64,000 nucleotides of DNA from assembly GCA_949592205.1 (NCBI GenBank), contig CATIUR010000012.1, positions 619,001-683,000 of the forward strand. The letters run 5' to 3'. The notes under the pieces were generated by a model that saw only the letters and a list, made by a program, of their open reading frames with translations, had not been told where the DNA came from and made no database searches. Below, one piece after another: positions 33,851-43,386 of this stretch (its first letter is position 1; each line of letters begins with the position of its first letter). The DNA is from Helichrysum umbraculigerum. Lineage: Eukaryota > Streptophyta > Magnoliopsida > Asterales > Asteraceae. The position numbers and the translations under genes are program-made.

Positions 33851-34247
33851 AGTGTCGCAACGAAGCATGCAGTATAGCGTCACTTCGTGCGTCACTTAAG
33901 TGACGCATTGAGTGTCGCTAAAAGCCCAAATTTTGCGTCACTTGCCTAAGTGCCGCATAAAACCCTCTTTTTCCGTCACTACCTAAGTGACGCATTTTCA
34001 ATACCCACTAATGACCGACACTTATAGCGTCACTTGCCTAAGTGACGCCTACCATCAAACCTGATTTCAACCGTCACTCACCTTAGTGACTCATGACCTT
34101 TATACCGACACTTACAACCGACACTTCCTCAAGTGTCGCACTCTATGCGTCACTTGCACAAGTGACGCTATTATTCTGAATCAGCCATTTCATGCGACAC
34201 TTCCTAAGTGTCGCCTAAACCCATGAGTGTCGCTTTAAGTGACGCAT
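33851..34247. repeat. Palindromic motif array in G4 5' LTR, cores AAGTGACGC and AAGTGTCGC
   Basis: About 25 copies of GTGACGC/GCGTCAC or GTGTCGC/GCGACAC in both orientations over 400 bases. Many are paired as hairpins, for example GCGTCACTT with AAGTGACGC around GCCT, or GCGACACTT with AAGTGTCGC around CCT. It lies downstream of the CT-rich tract, so it may be transcribed. Confidence 0.93.
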
Positions 34248-35422
34248 AAAACAGAATATTTACAACTTAAATTTCACTAAGTGTCGAACTTTTACAACCT
34301 CAAATCTTTATACGATACGACTTATAAAACACCTTGGGACACTTTTGTAAGTGCAAAACATCGATAACTTGATAATAATACTCGAAGTTATTATTTCAAA
34401 CTCGTCACCAACGGGTCGTACACTTTTCAAACACTTAAACATATCAACCAAATAGTGGATATTTGGACATTATAGTTGGACGAACAACTGCAGGGGTGAT
34501 CTTTTAAGATACCCAATCATATTTATAACCATCGCGTGTCGTGGACACCCTCAGGTTACAAGTCTTTGGACTTCATATTCGGCTAATCAACTTACGTTTG
34601 TGTAAACGCATTCAGACTCAGGTGAGTCTCATAGCCCCTCTTTTACTATTTTACTCAGGGGTGTGATATACTGCTCAAACTTTTAACATGTGAACGCAAG
34701 TACCAACTTTTCATATACTACATGAGTTTTTCGAAACTAATCATTTTAAAGTCCTCCGTCAGCATAGTTGTTAATACGTTGTAGCGTGAATATTAGTATA
34801 TGGTACCATATAGGATTGACCCTCCTCGTCCGGGTTAGCAAGCACTAACCGGGTAAACGGACGTACTAATATTTGGGAAGACGAATGTGGATTAGGCATT
34901 CGTGGAGGCACCTCGCCCGGAATTCTCTATAGGGGACCCGGCCCTCGAGTTAAGCTCAACTATGTGCTCATGGCTGTATACACGATGATTATCATTTAAT
35001 TGCTGGATGCAATTCATTATTTAATTGCTGGATGCAATTCATTATTTAAATCTTGCGGTTCATACGATATTACTTGATTTCAAACCTGTGAGCTCACCAG
35101 CTTTATAGCTGACCTTTTAGCATATATCGCAGGTACCCAGCAGTAGGATGTTTATGCTTCAGGATTTAGCTCGAGTCAGCATACAGACGATTGAGATTTT
35201 CTTGCATTAGTATATTTTGTATAAGTACTTATGTACTGAAATCTCATTATATTTAACTCGAGCTATGTAAAGCTTTAAATGTTGTAAACATTTCAATTAT
35301 CAATGTATTTTGTTAAAACGACGCATATAGAGTCGTTTGCTATTTATCTTTGTGCTTTGTTATTGATTAGTAACACCCAAATCAAGCTTCCGCAAATCAT
35401 TAAATTCAGGGGTGTTACAGAT

Positions 35423-35435
35423 TGGTATCAGAGCC
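35423..35435 (+). other. G4 primer binding site (tRNA-Met type)
   Basis: TGGTATCAGAGCC, three bases after the LTR end. Confidence 0.94.
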
Positions 35436-35747
35436 TAAGGTTATAGTGAACTAGGTTGCATTTAGTGAGCCTAGACTATGACCATTAGGCAGTATTCCTT
35501 ATTAGGTATGACTGGTTCAGGGATTACAGCATACGAGTTTAATTTAACATAGCCTGATCAACTATGTACAATTAAACAAAGATGATGTAAGATCTGAAAG
35601 TAGTTATGGCTGAACAGGGTACAATAGAAGACTCTGACCTCGAGAGAACCGAGACTTGAACATGTTTATGCTAGACACTCAATAGGCTATATTATATAGG
35701 AGCTATATGAATATAGGCCTCAATCTTACTAACGCTTTGTCTCAGAA
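35436..35747 (+). other. G4 leader
   Basis: Non-coding leader from PBS to the extra ORF. It is well matched, in reverse complement, to the G1 leader (shared stretches such as AAGGTTATAGTGAACTAGGT and ATATAGGCCT), so it is conserved across the family. It may hold packaging and dimerisation signals, but none can be named from sequence. Confidence 0.6.
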
Positions 35748-36239
35748 ATGGCAAACATCCCATCAGATTCATCTCGTTCTCAATCCGGGTCGCAGAACCC
35801 AAGGGTAGCAAGGAGGAACAACAGGTTGCCTCGAGCTGGCCCGTATCCCACTCACATCGCCTTGCCGGCCTTAGCCGCTAGGGTAAACCAACACGAGCAG
35901 CGACTTCGCACCATGGATATCGTGTTGCAAGAAACGAACGAAAACTGGAGACTTACATCCCTTGAACGCATCGAACAGGTCTCCGACGACCTTGAAACCA
36001 CAAACAACAACATGGATGTTCTTCGCAACCAAATTATAGAAATAAGGGTGGAAAATGCCCTTCTACAACAAAGGATGGAAGAATGTGAGCAACGCTCACA
36101 TGAAGCAGAAGAGTATGCGTGCGGACTAACACAACGACTAGCACTCGCAGAAGACAACGCCCGACAAGCTAGCAGGCTTGCAAACACTGTGGACCGTCTT
36201 GTCACGATGATGGAACAAATTAATCTACGTCAAGACTAG
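35748..36239 (+). CDS. G4 extra ORF: 163-residue coiled-coil protein
   Basis: Complete frame from ATG to TAG between the PBS and gag, same strand, separated from gag by 288 bases. The N-terminal 45 residues are Ser/Arg-rich and basic (NPRVARRNNRLPRAGPYP). From about residue 48 to the end it is a continuous charged helix with heptad-like spacing (VNQHEQRLRTMDIVLQETNE; LQQRMEECEQRSHEAEEYA), so a coiled-coil oligomer is likely. No zinc knuckle, protease or nuclear-export motif is evident. I do not recognise it. Standard Del/Tekay elements have no such frame, and in G1 only the start region remains. It could be a Gag accessory, a nucleic-acid binding factor or a captured host fragment. Its intactness in a young element suggests selection or very recent acquisition. 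Confidence 0.7.
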   Translation: MANIPSDSSRSQSGSQNPRVARRNNRLPRAGPYPTHIALPALAARVNQHEQRLRTMDIVLQETNENWRLTSLERIEQVSDDLETTNNNMDVLRNQIIEIRVENALLQQRMEECEQRSHEAEEYACGLTQRLALAEDNARQASRLANTVDRLVTMMEQINLRQD

Positions 36240-36527
36240 TGTAGTCTTTGTCTTGTAATCTATCCTGTAATCTTGTAACTATCTACGCGCTACTCTATAA
36301 TTCAGTCGGATGTAACAATTCCCGACATCTTTTGTAATACATCTGTAGGATGTAACCTTTGAACTCGTATTAGCTATCAAATATTTCTTGTTGTTCAACT
36401 CATATTAATTGCCATAATTCTTTTTCATATTGATGTTATGTATTACCACCTTTATACATGTACATCTGAAATAAATACAACTTTCTTACAAAATCTCATG
36501 TATCTTCATTTCTTTTATTGAAGAATC
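36240..36527 (+). other. Spacer between G4 extra ORF and gag-pol
   Basis: AT-rich, with no frame. Several ATGs (for example in TTGATGTTATGTATT) precede the gag ATG, so scanning ribosomes would meet upstream starts; gag may depend on reinitiation, an internal entry site or splicing. No clear splice site pair was identified. Confidence 0.45.
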
Positions 36528-39500
36528 ATGCCGCCAAAGACACGACCCTACACAGATGCTCAGATCACGTCACTCATAACCCAGGCTGTTACTGAAGCCT
36601 TGGCTCGGAATACCCCACCCAACTCCACAAGAAACAGCGATACCGCTGGAACCTCTGCCGTCAAACCTTGTTCTTACAAGGACTTTCAAAGCTATAAACC
36701 CTCGAGTTTCAAGGGTTCTGAAGGAGCCATCGGACTGATCAGATGGTTCGAGAAAATGGAAACTGTTTTTCGTGTCAGTAAATGCGCGGAGAACGACAAA
36801 GTAAACTTCGCCACCTGCTCTCTTGAAGATGATGCCCACTCTTGGTGGAATTCTTATACCCAATCAGTGGGTGCTGACATTGCCTACCAACTCACTTGGG
36901 AGGAATTGAAGGCAAAACTCACTGCCAAATACTGCTCGATCGCCAAACTCCAAAAGCTAGATGAGGAGTTTTGGAATTTGAAGGTTCAGGGTGGTGACAT
37001 CGATGGTTATACCACCAGGTTTCAACAACTAGCTGCCCTCCGCCCAGCTATGGTAAGCACTGAACCTGATAAAATCAGGAAGTACGCCCTTGGCCTCCCT
37101 GATTTTGTTCGGGGACACGTCATCTCTTCCAAACCAACCACCATTGACGGTGCAATCTCATTGGCCCAAGACCTGATGTCTATGAGCCAAGATTCTGAAC
37201 AACCCACTTCATCATCCCAAAACAACAAACGCAAGTGGTCTGACTACCACAACAACCACTCCAACCAACAAAACAAGAAACCCGACACCATCAAAGCCTA
37301 CAACACCACCACCAACATCGTACGGGGTTACACTGGGAGCAAACCATACTGTCCCAAGTGCAGCCGTCACCATGAAGGTTCCTGTGGTCCCTTTTGCAAC
37401 AACTGCAAGAGGTACGGCCATCTCACCAAAGACTGTCGCTCTCCCGCCAACAACAATTCCAACAACAACACCAGACCACCCAAAGTATGCTATGAGTGTG
37501 GGAAACCTGGGCATTTTAAGGACTCGTGCCCAAAACTGAAGAACAACAACAACAACAACCGCAACAACAACAGTAACAACACCCGCAGCAGAGCTTTCGT
37601 CATCAAATCTAGGGACGCCCGCCAAGACCCGAATGTGGTCTCGGGTATGTTCCTCCTCAACAACTTAACTGCTTCTGTTCTATTTGATACTGGTGCTGAT
37701 AGAAGCTTTATCTCCGATGATTTTTGCCCATTACTTGACATCACTCCTGTTGCCTTAGATGTTAAGTACACTGTAGAGCTAGCAAATGGAAAACTTGTAG
37801 AAACCACCAGTGTGATACCTAATTGCACTTTAAACCTAGCTGACGAAACCTTTTCGATCGACCTTATACCCATTGAAATCGGAAGTTTCGACGTCATTAT
37901 CGGAATGGACTGGTTGTCCAAGCATCGAGCTGAAATCGTTTGTCATGATAAAATCGTCCGTATCCCACTCGCCGTTGGTGGAACCTTGATCATACAGGGG
38001 GAGACCGGTGGGACGGGACTCAATATAATCTCCTGCTTAAAAACCCGAAAATTTCTGAGAAAGGGTTACCCCGCAATACTTGCACACATCACAGAGAAGA
38101 AGTCGGAGGAGAAGCGACTTGAGGCTGTGCCAATTGTTAGAGACTTTCCCGAAGTCTTTCCGGAAGAATTACCTGGTCTACCTCCGCTTAGACAGGTTGA
38201 GTTCTCGATTGATCTCGTGCCGGGCGCCGCACCAGTGGCCCGCGCACCATACCGTTTAGCCCCATCCGAACTTCAGGAGTTGTCCTCTCAGTTACAGGAA
38301 CTTCTGGATCGAGGATTCATTAGACCGAGTTCTTCACCTTGGGGAGCTCCGGTCTTATTTGTCAAAAAGGACGGTTCATTCCGAATGTGCATCGACTACC
38401 GAGAATTGAACAAATTGACCGTCAAAAACCGATACCCACTTCCTCGCATTGATGATCTATTCGACCAACTTCAGGGTTCAAATTTTTACTCGAAAGTCGA
38501 CCTGCGATCAGGTTATCATCAGTTACGAGTTCGCGACGCCGATATTCCAAAAACTGCTTTCAGAACTCGTTACGGGCACTACGAATTCCAAGTGATGCCC
38601 TTTGGTTTAACTAACGCACCGGCTGTATTCATGGACCTCATGAACCGGGTGTGCAAACCTTACCTCGATAAGTTTGTTATTGTCTTTATCGATGACATAC
38701 TCATTTACTCGCGCAACGAGCAAGAACATGCGCAACACCTTAAGACCATTCTGGAACTACTTAGACACGAGGAGCTTTACGCTAAATTCTCTAAGTGTGA
38801 GTTCTGGATTCAAACCGTTCAATTTCTTGGTCACGTGATCGACAGTCAGGGAATTCACGTGGACCCATCAAAGATCGAGGCTATCAAAGACTGGCAAGCA
38901 CCCACCTCTGCAACTGAAGTACGACAATTCTTGGGTCTTGCTGGGTACTATCGGCGATTTATCGAAAATTTCTCTAAAATAGCTCAATCCCTCATGGTAC
39001 TGACTCAGAAGGACAAAAGGTTCGATTGGACCGATAAACAAGAATCAGCGTTCCAACTTCTGAAACAAAAGCTTTGCAGTGCTCCAATTCTATCCTTACC
39101 CGAAGGCACCGATGACTTCGTGGTATACTGTGATGCTTCTCACCAAGGTCTCGGTTGTGTATTGATGCAACGAGACAAAGTTATTGCCTATGCCTCACGA
39201 CAGCTGAAAATTCATGAAAAGAACTACACCACTCACGATCTCGAACTTGGAGCTGTCGTTTTTGCTCTCAAAATCTGGAGACATTATCTCTACGGCACTA
39301 AGTGCACCATCTTTACCGATCACAAAAGTCTCCAACATATCTTCGATCAGAAGGATCTCAATATGAGGCAACGTCGATGGGTCGAGTTGCTTACCGATTA
39401 CGATTGCGAGATCAAGTACCATCCAGGGAAGGCTAATGTTGTAGCCGATGCCCTCAGCCGAAAGGAACGATCAAAACCACTTCGAGTCCGAGCCCTCAGT

Positions 39501-40973
39501 ATGACCATTCATAACGATCTTACCATTCGAATTCATACCGCTCAGATCGAAGCCCTGAAACCGGAAAACATCAAAAATGAAGCCTTGTGGGGCATTGACA
39601 AACAATTCGAAATCAGACCTAACGGAATTAGGTATTTCGCAAACCGAATCTGGTTGCCTAGTTTTGGGAACCTAAGAGACTTGGTGATGGACGAGGCTCA
39701 CAAGTCTAAATATTCTATTCATCCGGGATCCGATAAGATGTACCACGGTATTAAGGAATTTTATTGGTGGCCGAACATGAAAGCCGAAATCGCCACTTAT
39801 GTCAGCAAGTGTCTTACTTGCTCGAAAGTCAAAACCGAACATCAGAAACCTCCTGGTTTACTCCAACAACCTGAAATCCCTGAATGGAAATGGGATCAAA
39901 TTGCCATGGATTTCATAACCAAACTACCCAAGTCGTCGAACGGTTGCGATACCATTTGGGTGATCGTTGACCGCCTCACCAAATCTGCTCATTTCCTGGC
40001 AATCAAGGAAAGCGATAAAATGGAACGCCTTACACAGATATACATCAAGGAAATCGTTTCTCATCACGGTGTTCCAATCTCGATCATCTCTGACAGAGAT
40101 GCCCGTTTCACCTCTCACTTTTGGCAATCACTTCAAAAAGCTTTGGGTACCCGTCTCGATATGAGTACCGCGTACCATCCTCAAACCGATGGCCAAAGTG
40201 AACGAACCATTCAAACCTTGGAAGATATGCTGCGCGCCTGCGTAGTTGATTTCGGCACAAACTGGGAAAAACATCTACCGTTGTGCGAATTCTCGTACAA
40301 TAACAGCTATCACGCCAGCATTAAGGCTGCACCTTTTGAGGCACTGTACGGTCGTAAGTGCCGATCACCGATCTGTTGGACTGAAGTGGGAGATAGTCAA
40401 CTCACTGGTCCTGAACTCATTCACGCCACCACTGAGAAAATTGTGGAAATCCAAAACAGACTCAAAGCCGCACGTGATCGTCAGAAAAGTTATGCTGACG
40501 TGAGACGCAAACCACTCGATTTCCAAGTTGGGGATCGAGTACTCTTAAAAGTATCGCCTTGGAAAGGCGTCATCCGTTTTGGCAAACGTGGGAAGTTAAA
40601 TCCCAGGTACATTGGGCCTTTTGAGATCCTCGAACGGATTGGCCCCGTAGCTTATCGATTGCAGCTGCCATCCGAACTCAGCAGCGTGCACCCTACTTTT
40701 CATATCTCAAACTTGAAGAAGTGTCTGTCTGATGAGACACTTATTATTCCATTAGATGAAATTCGTGTTGACGATAAACTTCACTTCGTTGAGGAACCCG
40801 CTGAAATTATGGACCGTGAGGTCAAACAACTGAAACAAAGTCGTATTCCCATCGTCAAGGTCAGATGGAATTCGCGGCGCGGTCCGGAATTCACCTGGGA
40901 ACGGGAAGACCAAATGCGACTCAAATATCCTCAACTTTTCACTGATTCTACATCGAACACGACCTCGAGCTAA
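36528..40973 (+). CDS. gag-pol: G4 gag-pol polyprotein, 1481 residues, intact
   Basis: One uninterrupted frame from ATG to TAA covering all Ty3/gypsy domains. Gag core about residues 50-230 (SFKGSEGAIGLIRWFEKM, AHSWWNSY). Two zinc knuckles at about 290 and 321 (CNNCKRYGHLTKDC, CYECGKPGHFKDSC). Protease with FDTGADRSF at about 384. RT from about 595 with CIDYRELNKLTVKNRYPLPR and the catalytic FIDDIL at about 720. RNase H with YCDASHQGLG at about 867. Integrase with the HHCC knuckle near 1064-1105 and catalytic D, D and E in MDFITKLP, SDRDARFTS and GQSERTIQ. A C-terminal chromodomain-like block LHFVEEPAEIMDREVKQL to the end. Integrases with such tails target heterochromatin in Del/Tekay chromoviruses. 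Gag and pol are in one frame, so processing rather than frameshifting sets the ratio. No lesion seen. Confidence 0.96.
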   Translation: MPPKTRPYTDAQITSLITQAVTEALARNTPPNSTRNSDTAGTSAVKPCSYKDFQSYKPSSFKGSEGAIGLIRWFEKMETVFRVSKCAENDKVNFATCSLEDDAHSWWNSYTQSVGADIAYQLTWEELKAKLTAKYCSIAKLQKLDEEFWNLKVQGGDIDGYTTRFQQLAALRPAMVSTEPDKIRKYALGLPDFVRGHVISSKPTTIDGAISLAQDLMSMSQDSEQPTSSSQNNKRKWSDYHNNHSNQQNKKPDTIKAYNTTTNIVRGYTGSKPYCPKCSRHHEGSCGPFCNNCKRYGHLTKDCRSPANNNSNNNTRPPKVCYECGKPGHFKDSCPKLKNNNNNNRNNNSNNTRSRAFVIKSRDARQDPNVVSGMFLLNNLTASVLFDTGADRSFISDDFCPLLDITPVALDVKYTVELANGKLVETTSVIPNCTLNLADETFSIDLIPIEIGSFDVIIGMDWLSKHRAEIVCHDKIVRIPLAVGGTLIIQGETGGTGLNIISCLKTRKFLRKGYPAILAHITEKKSEEKRLEAVPIVRDFPEVFPEELPGLPPLRQVEFSIDLVPGAAPVARAPYRLAPSELQELSSQLQELLDRGFIRPSSSPWGAPVLFVKKDGSFRMCIDYRELNKLTVKNRYPLPRIDDLFDQLQGSNFYSKVDLRSGYHQLRVRDADIPKTAFRTRYGHYEFQVMPFGLTNAPAVFMDLMNRVCKPYLDKFVIVFIDDILIYSRNEQEHAQHLKTILELLRHEELYAKFSKCEFWIQTVQFLGHVIDSQGIHVDPSKIEAIKDWQAPTSATEVRQFLGLAGYYRRFIENFSKIAQSLMVLTQKDKRFDWTDKQESAFQLLKQKLCSAPILSLPEGTDDFVVYCDASHQGLGCVLMQRDKVIAYASRQLKIHEKNYTTHDLELGAVVFALKIWRHYLYGTKCTIFTDHKSLQHIFDQKDLNMRQRRWVELLTDYDCEIKYHPGKANVVADALSRKERSKPLRVRALSMTIHNDLTIRIHTAQIEALKPENIKNEALWGIDKQFEIRPNGIRYFANRIWLPSFGNLRDLVMDEAHKSKYSIHPGSDKMYHGIKEFYWWPNMKAEIATYVSKCLTCSKVKTEHQKPPGLLQQPEIPEWKWDQIAMDFITKLPKSSNGCDTIWVIVDRLTKSAHFLAIKESDKMERLTQIYIKEIVSHHGVPISIISDRDARFTSHFWQSLQKALGTRLDMSTAYHPQTDGQSERTIQTLEDMLRACVVDFGTNWEKHLPLCEFSYNNSYHASIKAAPFEALYGRKCRSPICWTEVGDSQLTGPELIHATTEKIVEIQNRLKAARDRQKSYADVRRKPLDFQVGDRVLLKVSPWKGVIRFGKRGKLNPRYIGPFEILERIGPVAYRLQLPSELSSVHPTFHISNLKKCLSDETLIIPLDEIRVDDKLHFVEEPAEIMDREVKQLKQSRIPIVKVRWNSRRGPEFTWEREDQMRLKYPQLFTDSTSNTTSS

Positions 40974-40995
40974 ATTTCGGGACGAAATTCTTCTA

Positions 40996-41007
40996 ACAGG
41001 GGGAGAA
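40996..41007 (+). other. G4 polypurine tract
   Basis: ACAGGGGGAGAA directly before the 3' LTR, preceded by GGGACGAAATTCTTC. The same arrangement appears in reverse complement next to the G5 LTR at 63971 onward. Confidence 0.93.
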
Positions 41008-43386
41008 TGTAACACCCGCCAAATTAGGACTAGTAATTAGTGCCTAATCATATGTTAATACATGTAATTAGTTCCTTGTTAGGCTAATTAATGTATCGAA
41101 TTATATATATTGTTGAATATATACGAATATGCGATTTGGTTAAATCGTACGCAATTTAAATCGAATGTATTTCGATTCAATTTAATACGAACGTTGGTGA
41201 CCAATTTTATTAAATAACGTTTTTATGTCAAAAAATATTATTATAATAATATTTCGTATTCATACGTATCGTACAAACAAACCTTACACAATTTAAACGT
41301 AAAACGCGCAAACTAAATAAACAAACTTACATTTTATAATTCAATATATAAATTGACTAGTAAAACATTTAAATAAAATATCGCGTAATAATTGGTATTT
41401 TAAAACGTACCATTTAATATTTAAAGTAATTATTTAACGTTTAAAAGACGGAGCAAACGAACACCGCACGGAGCGGGAACACGGGGCGAAAAATGGGAGG
41501 ATAACCTCCCATTTCCCACTCTCTTATTCTCACTTTCTCTTTTCTCTTTCTCTTTCTCCTTTCTTCTCTCTCAAATCCACCAACCACCACCACCTCCAAA
41601 TTCTATCAAAAACGCCAAATACTACCACTAAACGCACGCGAATCATACCACTCTTTTGGAAGAAAACGACCACCGCATCACGATCTATCATCCTATCTTT
41701 TCGGATTTCTCATCCGACAATTTGTAAGTTTCCGACAAATCCCGAAATCTCTCGTTTTTAAGTGTTTTCACTTTCTAGTAGTTTGTAACAACTTAAAATG
41801 TCCATATATGGGTTGGGTAAAAGAATCGGACCAAACTATGGCCGGAAAACTCGTTTTTGGCTCAAAAACCCGTCATCAGCTTTAAGTGTCGCAACGAAGC
41901 AGCGTCACTTGCCTAAGTGCCGCATAAAACCCTCTTTTTCCGTCACTACCTAAGTGACGCATTTTCAATACCCACTAATGACCGACACTTATAGCGTCAC
42001 TTGCCTAAGTGACGCCTACCATCAAACCTGATTTCAACCGTCACTCACCTTAGTGACTCATGACCTTTATACCGACACTTACAACCGACACTTCCTCAAG
42101 TGTCGCACTCTATGCGTCACTTGCACAAGTGACGCTATTATTCTGAATCAGCCATTTCATGCGACACTTCCTAAGTGTCGCCTAAACCCATGAGTGTCGC
42201 TTTAAGTGACGCATAAAACAGAATATTTACAACTTAAATTTCACTAAGTGTCGAACTTTTACAACCTCAAATCTTTATACGATACGACTTATAAAACACC
42301 TTGGGACACTTTTGTAAGTGCAAAACATCGATAACTTGATAATAATACTCGAAGTTATTATTTCAAACTCGTCACCAACGGGTCGTACACTTTTCAAACA
42401 CTTAAACATATCAACCAAATAGTGGATATTTGGACATTATAGTTGGACGAACAACTGCAGGGGTGATCTTTTAAGATACCCAATCATATTTATAACCATC
42501 GCGTGTCGTGGACACCCTCAGGTTACAAGTCTTTGGACTTCATATTCGGCTAATCAACTTACGTTTGTGTAAACGCATTCAGACTCAGGTGAGTCTCATA
42601 GCCCCTCTTTTACTATTTTACTCAGGGGTGTGATATACTGCTCAAACTTTTAACATGTGAACGCAAGTACCAACTTTTCATATACTACATGAGTTTTTCG
42701 AAACTAATCATTTTAAAGTCCTCCGTCAGCATAGTTGTTAATACGTTGTAGCGTGAATATTAGTATATGGTACCATATAGGATTGACCCTCCTCGTCCGG
42801 GTTAGCAAGCACTAACCGGGTAAACGGACGTACTAATATTTGGGAAGACGAATGTGGATTAGGCATTCGTGGAGGCACCTCGCCCGGAATTCTCTATAGG
42901 GGACCCGGCCCTCGAGTTAAGCTCAACTATGTGCTCATGGCTGTATACACGATGATTATCATTTAATTGCTGGATGCAATTCATTATTTAATTGCTGGAT
43001 GCAATTCATTATTTAAATCTTGCGGTTCATACGATATTACTTGATTTCAAACCTGTGAGCTCACCAGCTTTATAGCTGACCTTTTAGCATATATCGCAGG
43101 TACCCAGCAGTAGGATGTTTATGCTTCAGGATTTAGCTCGAGTCAGCATACAGACGATTGAGATTTTCTTGCATTAGTATATTTTGTATAAGTACTTATG
43201 TACTGAAATCTCATTATATTTAACTCGAGCTATGTAAAGCTTTAAATGTTGTAAACATTTCAATTATCAATGTATTTTGTTAAAACGACGCATATAGAGT
43301 CGTTTGCTATTTATCTTTGTGCTTTGTTATTGATTAGTAACACCCAAATCAAGCTTCCGCAAATCATTAAATTCAGGGGTGTTACA
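41008..43386 (+). repeat. G4 3' LTR (2379 bp)
   Basis: Looks identical to the 5' LTR in every block I compared, except for the loss of 67 bp corresponding to 33868-33934. It ends GGGGTGTTACA and is followed by the GAGGG target duplication. Confidence 0.95.
41885..42214. repeat. Palindromic motif array in G4 3' LTR (shortened)
   Basis: Same array as 33851-34247 without the 67-bp part that holds five core sites. The junction reads GAAGCAGCGTCACTT. Confidence 0.93.

Larger units (their letters stand above)
32974..35419 (+). repeat. G4 5' LTR (2446 bp)
   Basis: Begins TGTAACACCCGCC and ends GGGGTGTTACA. Contents in order: an AT-rich part; a perfect hairpin with arms AAATGGGAGG and CCTCCCATTT (33457-33480); a long CT-rich tract (about 33478-33540) that could be the transcription start region; the AAGTGACGC motif array (33851-34247); and a 27-base direct duplication (TTAATTGCTGGATGCAATTC, about 34994-35047). 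Confidence 0.96.
32974..43386 (+). mobile_element. G4: young, apparently complete Ty3/gypsy (Del/Tekay-like) element
   Basis: LTRs at 32974-35419 (2446 bp) and 41008-43386 (2379 bp), Met-type PBS, an extra 163-codon ORF, a 1481-codon gag-pol and a polypurine tract. The target duplication GAGGG is at 32969-32973 and 43387-43391, within AT1 RT codons. By eye the two LTRs are identical except for a 67-bp segment (33868-33934) missing from the 3' LTR. Intact coding capacity and near-identical LTRs mark this as the most recent insertion here. Confidence 0.96.

Noticed and set aside
35423..35435. tRNA-like string TGGTATCAGAGCC and the Asp-type GGCGCC strings
   Set aside because: They are primer binding sites complementary to tRNA 3' ends, directly after LTRs, not tRNA genes; no cloverleaf is present.
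37212..37921. Antisense frames over G4 gag
   Set aside because: Shadows of the poly-Asn and zinc-knuckle coding region on the plus strand.
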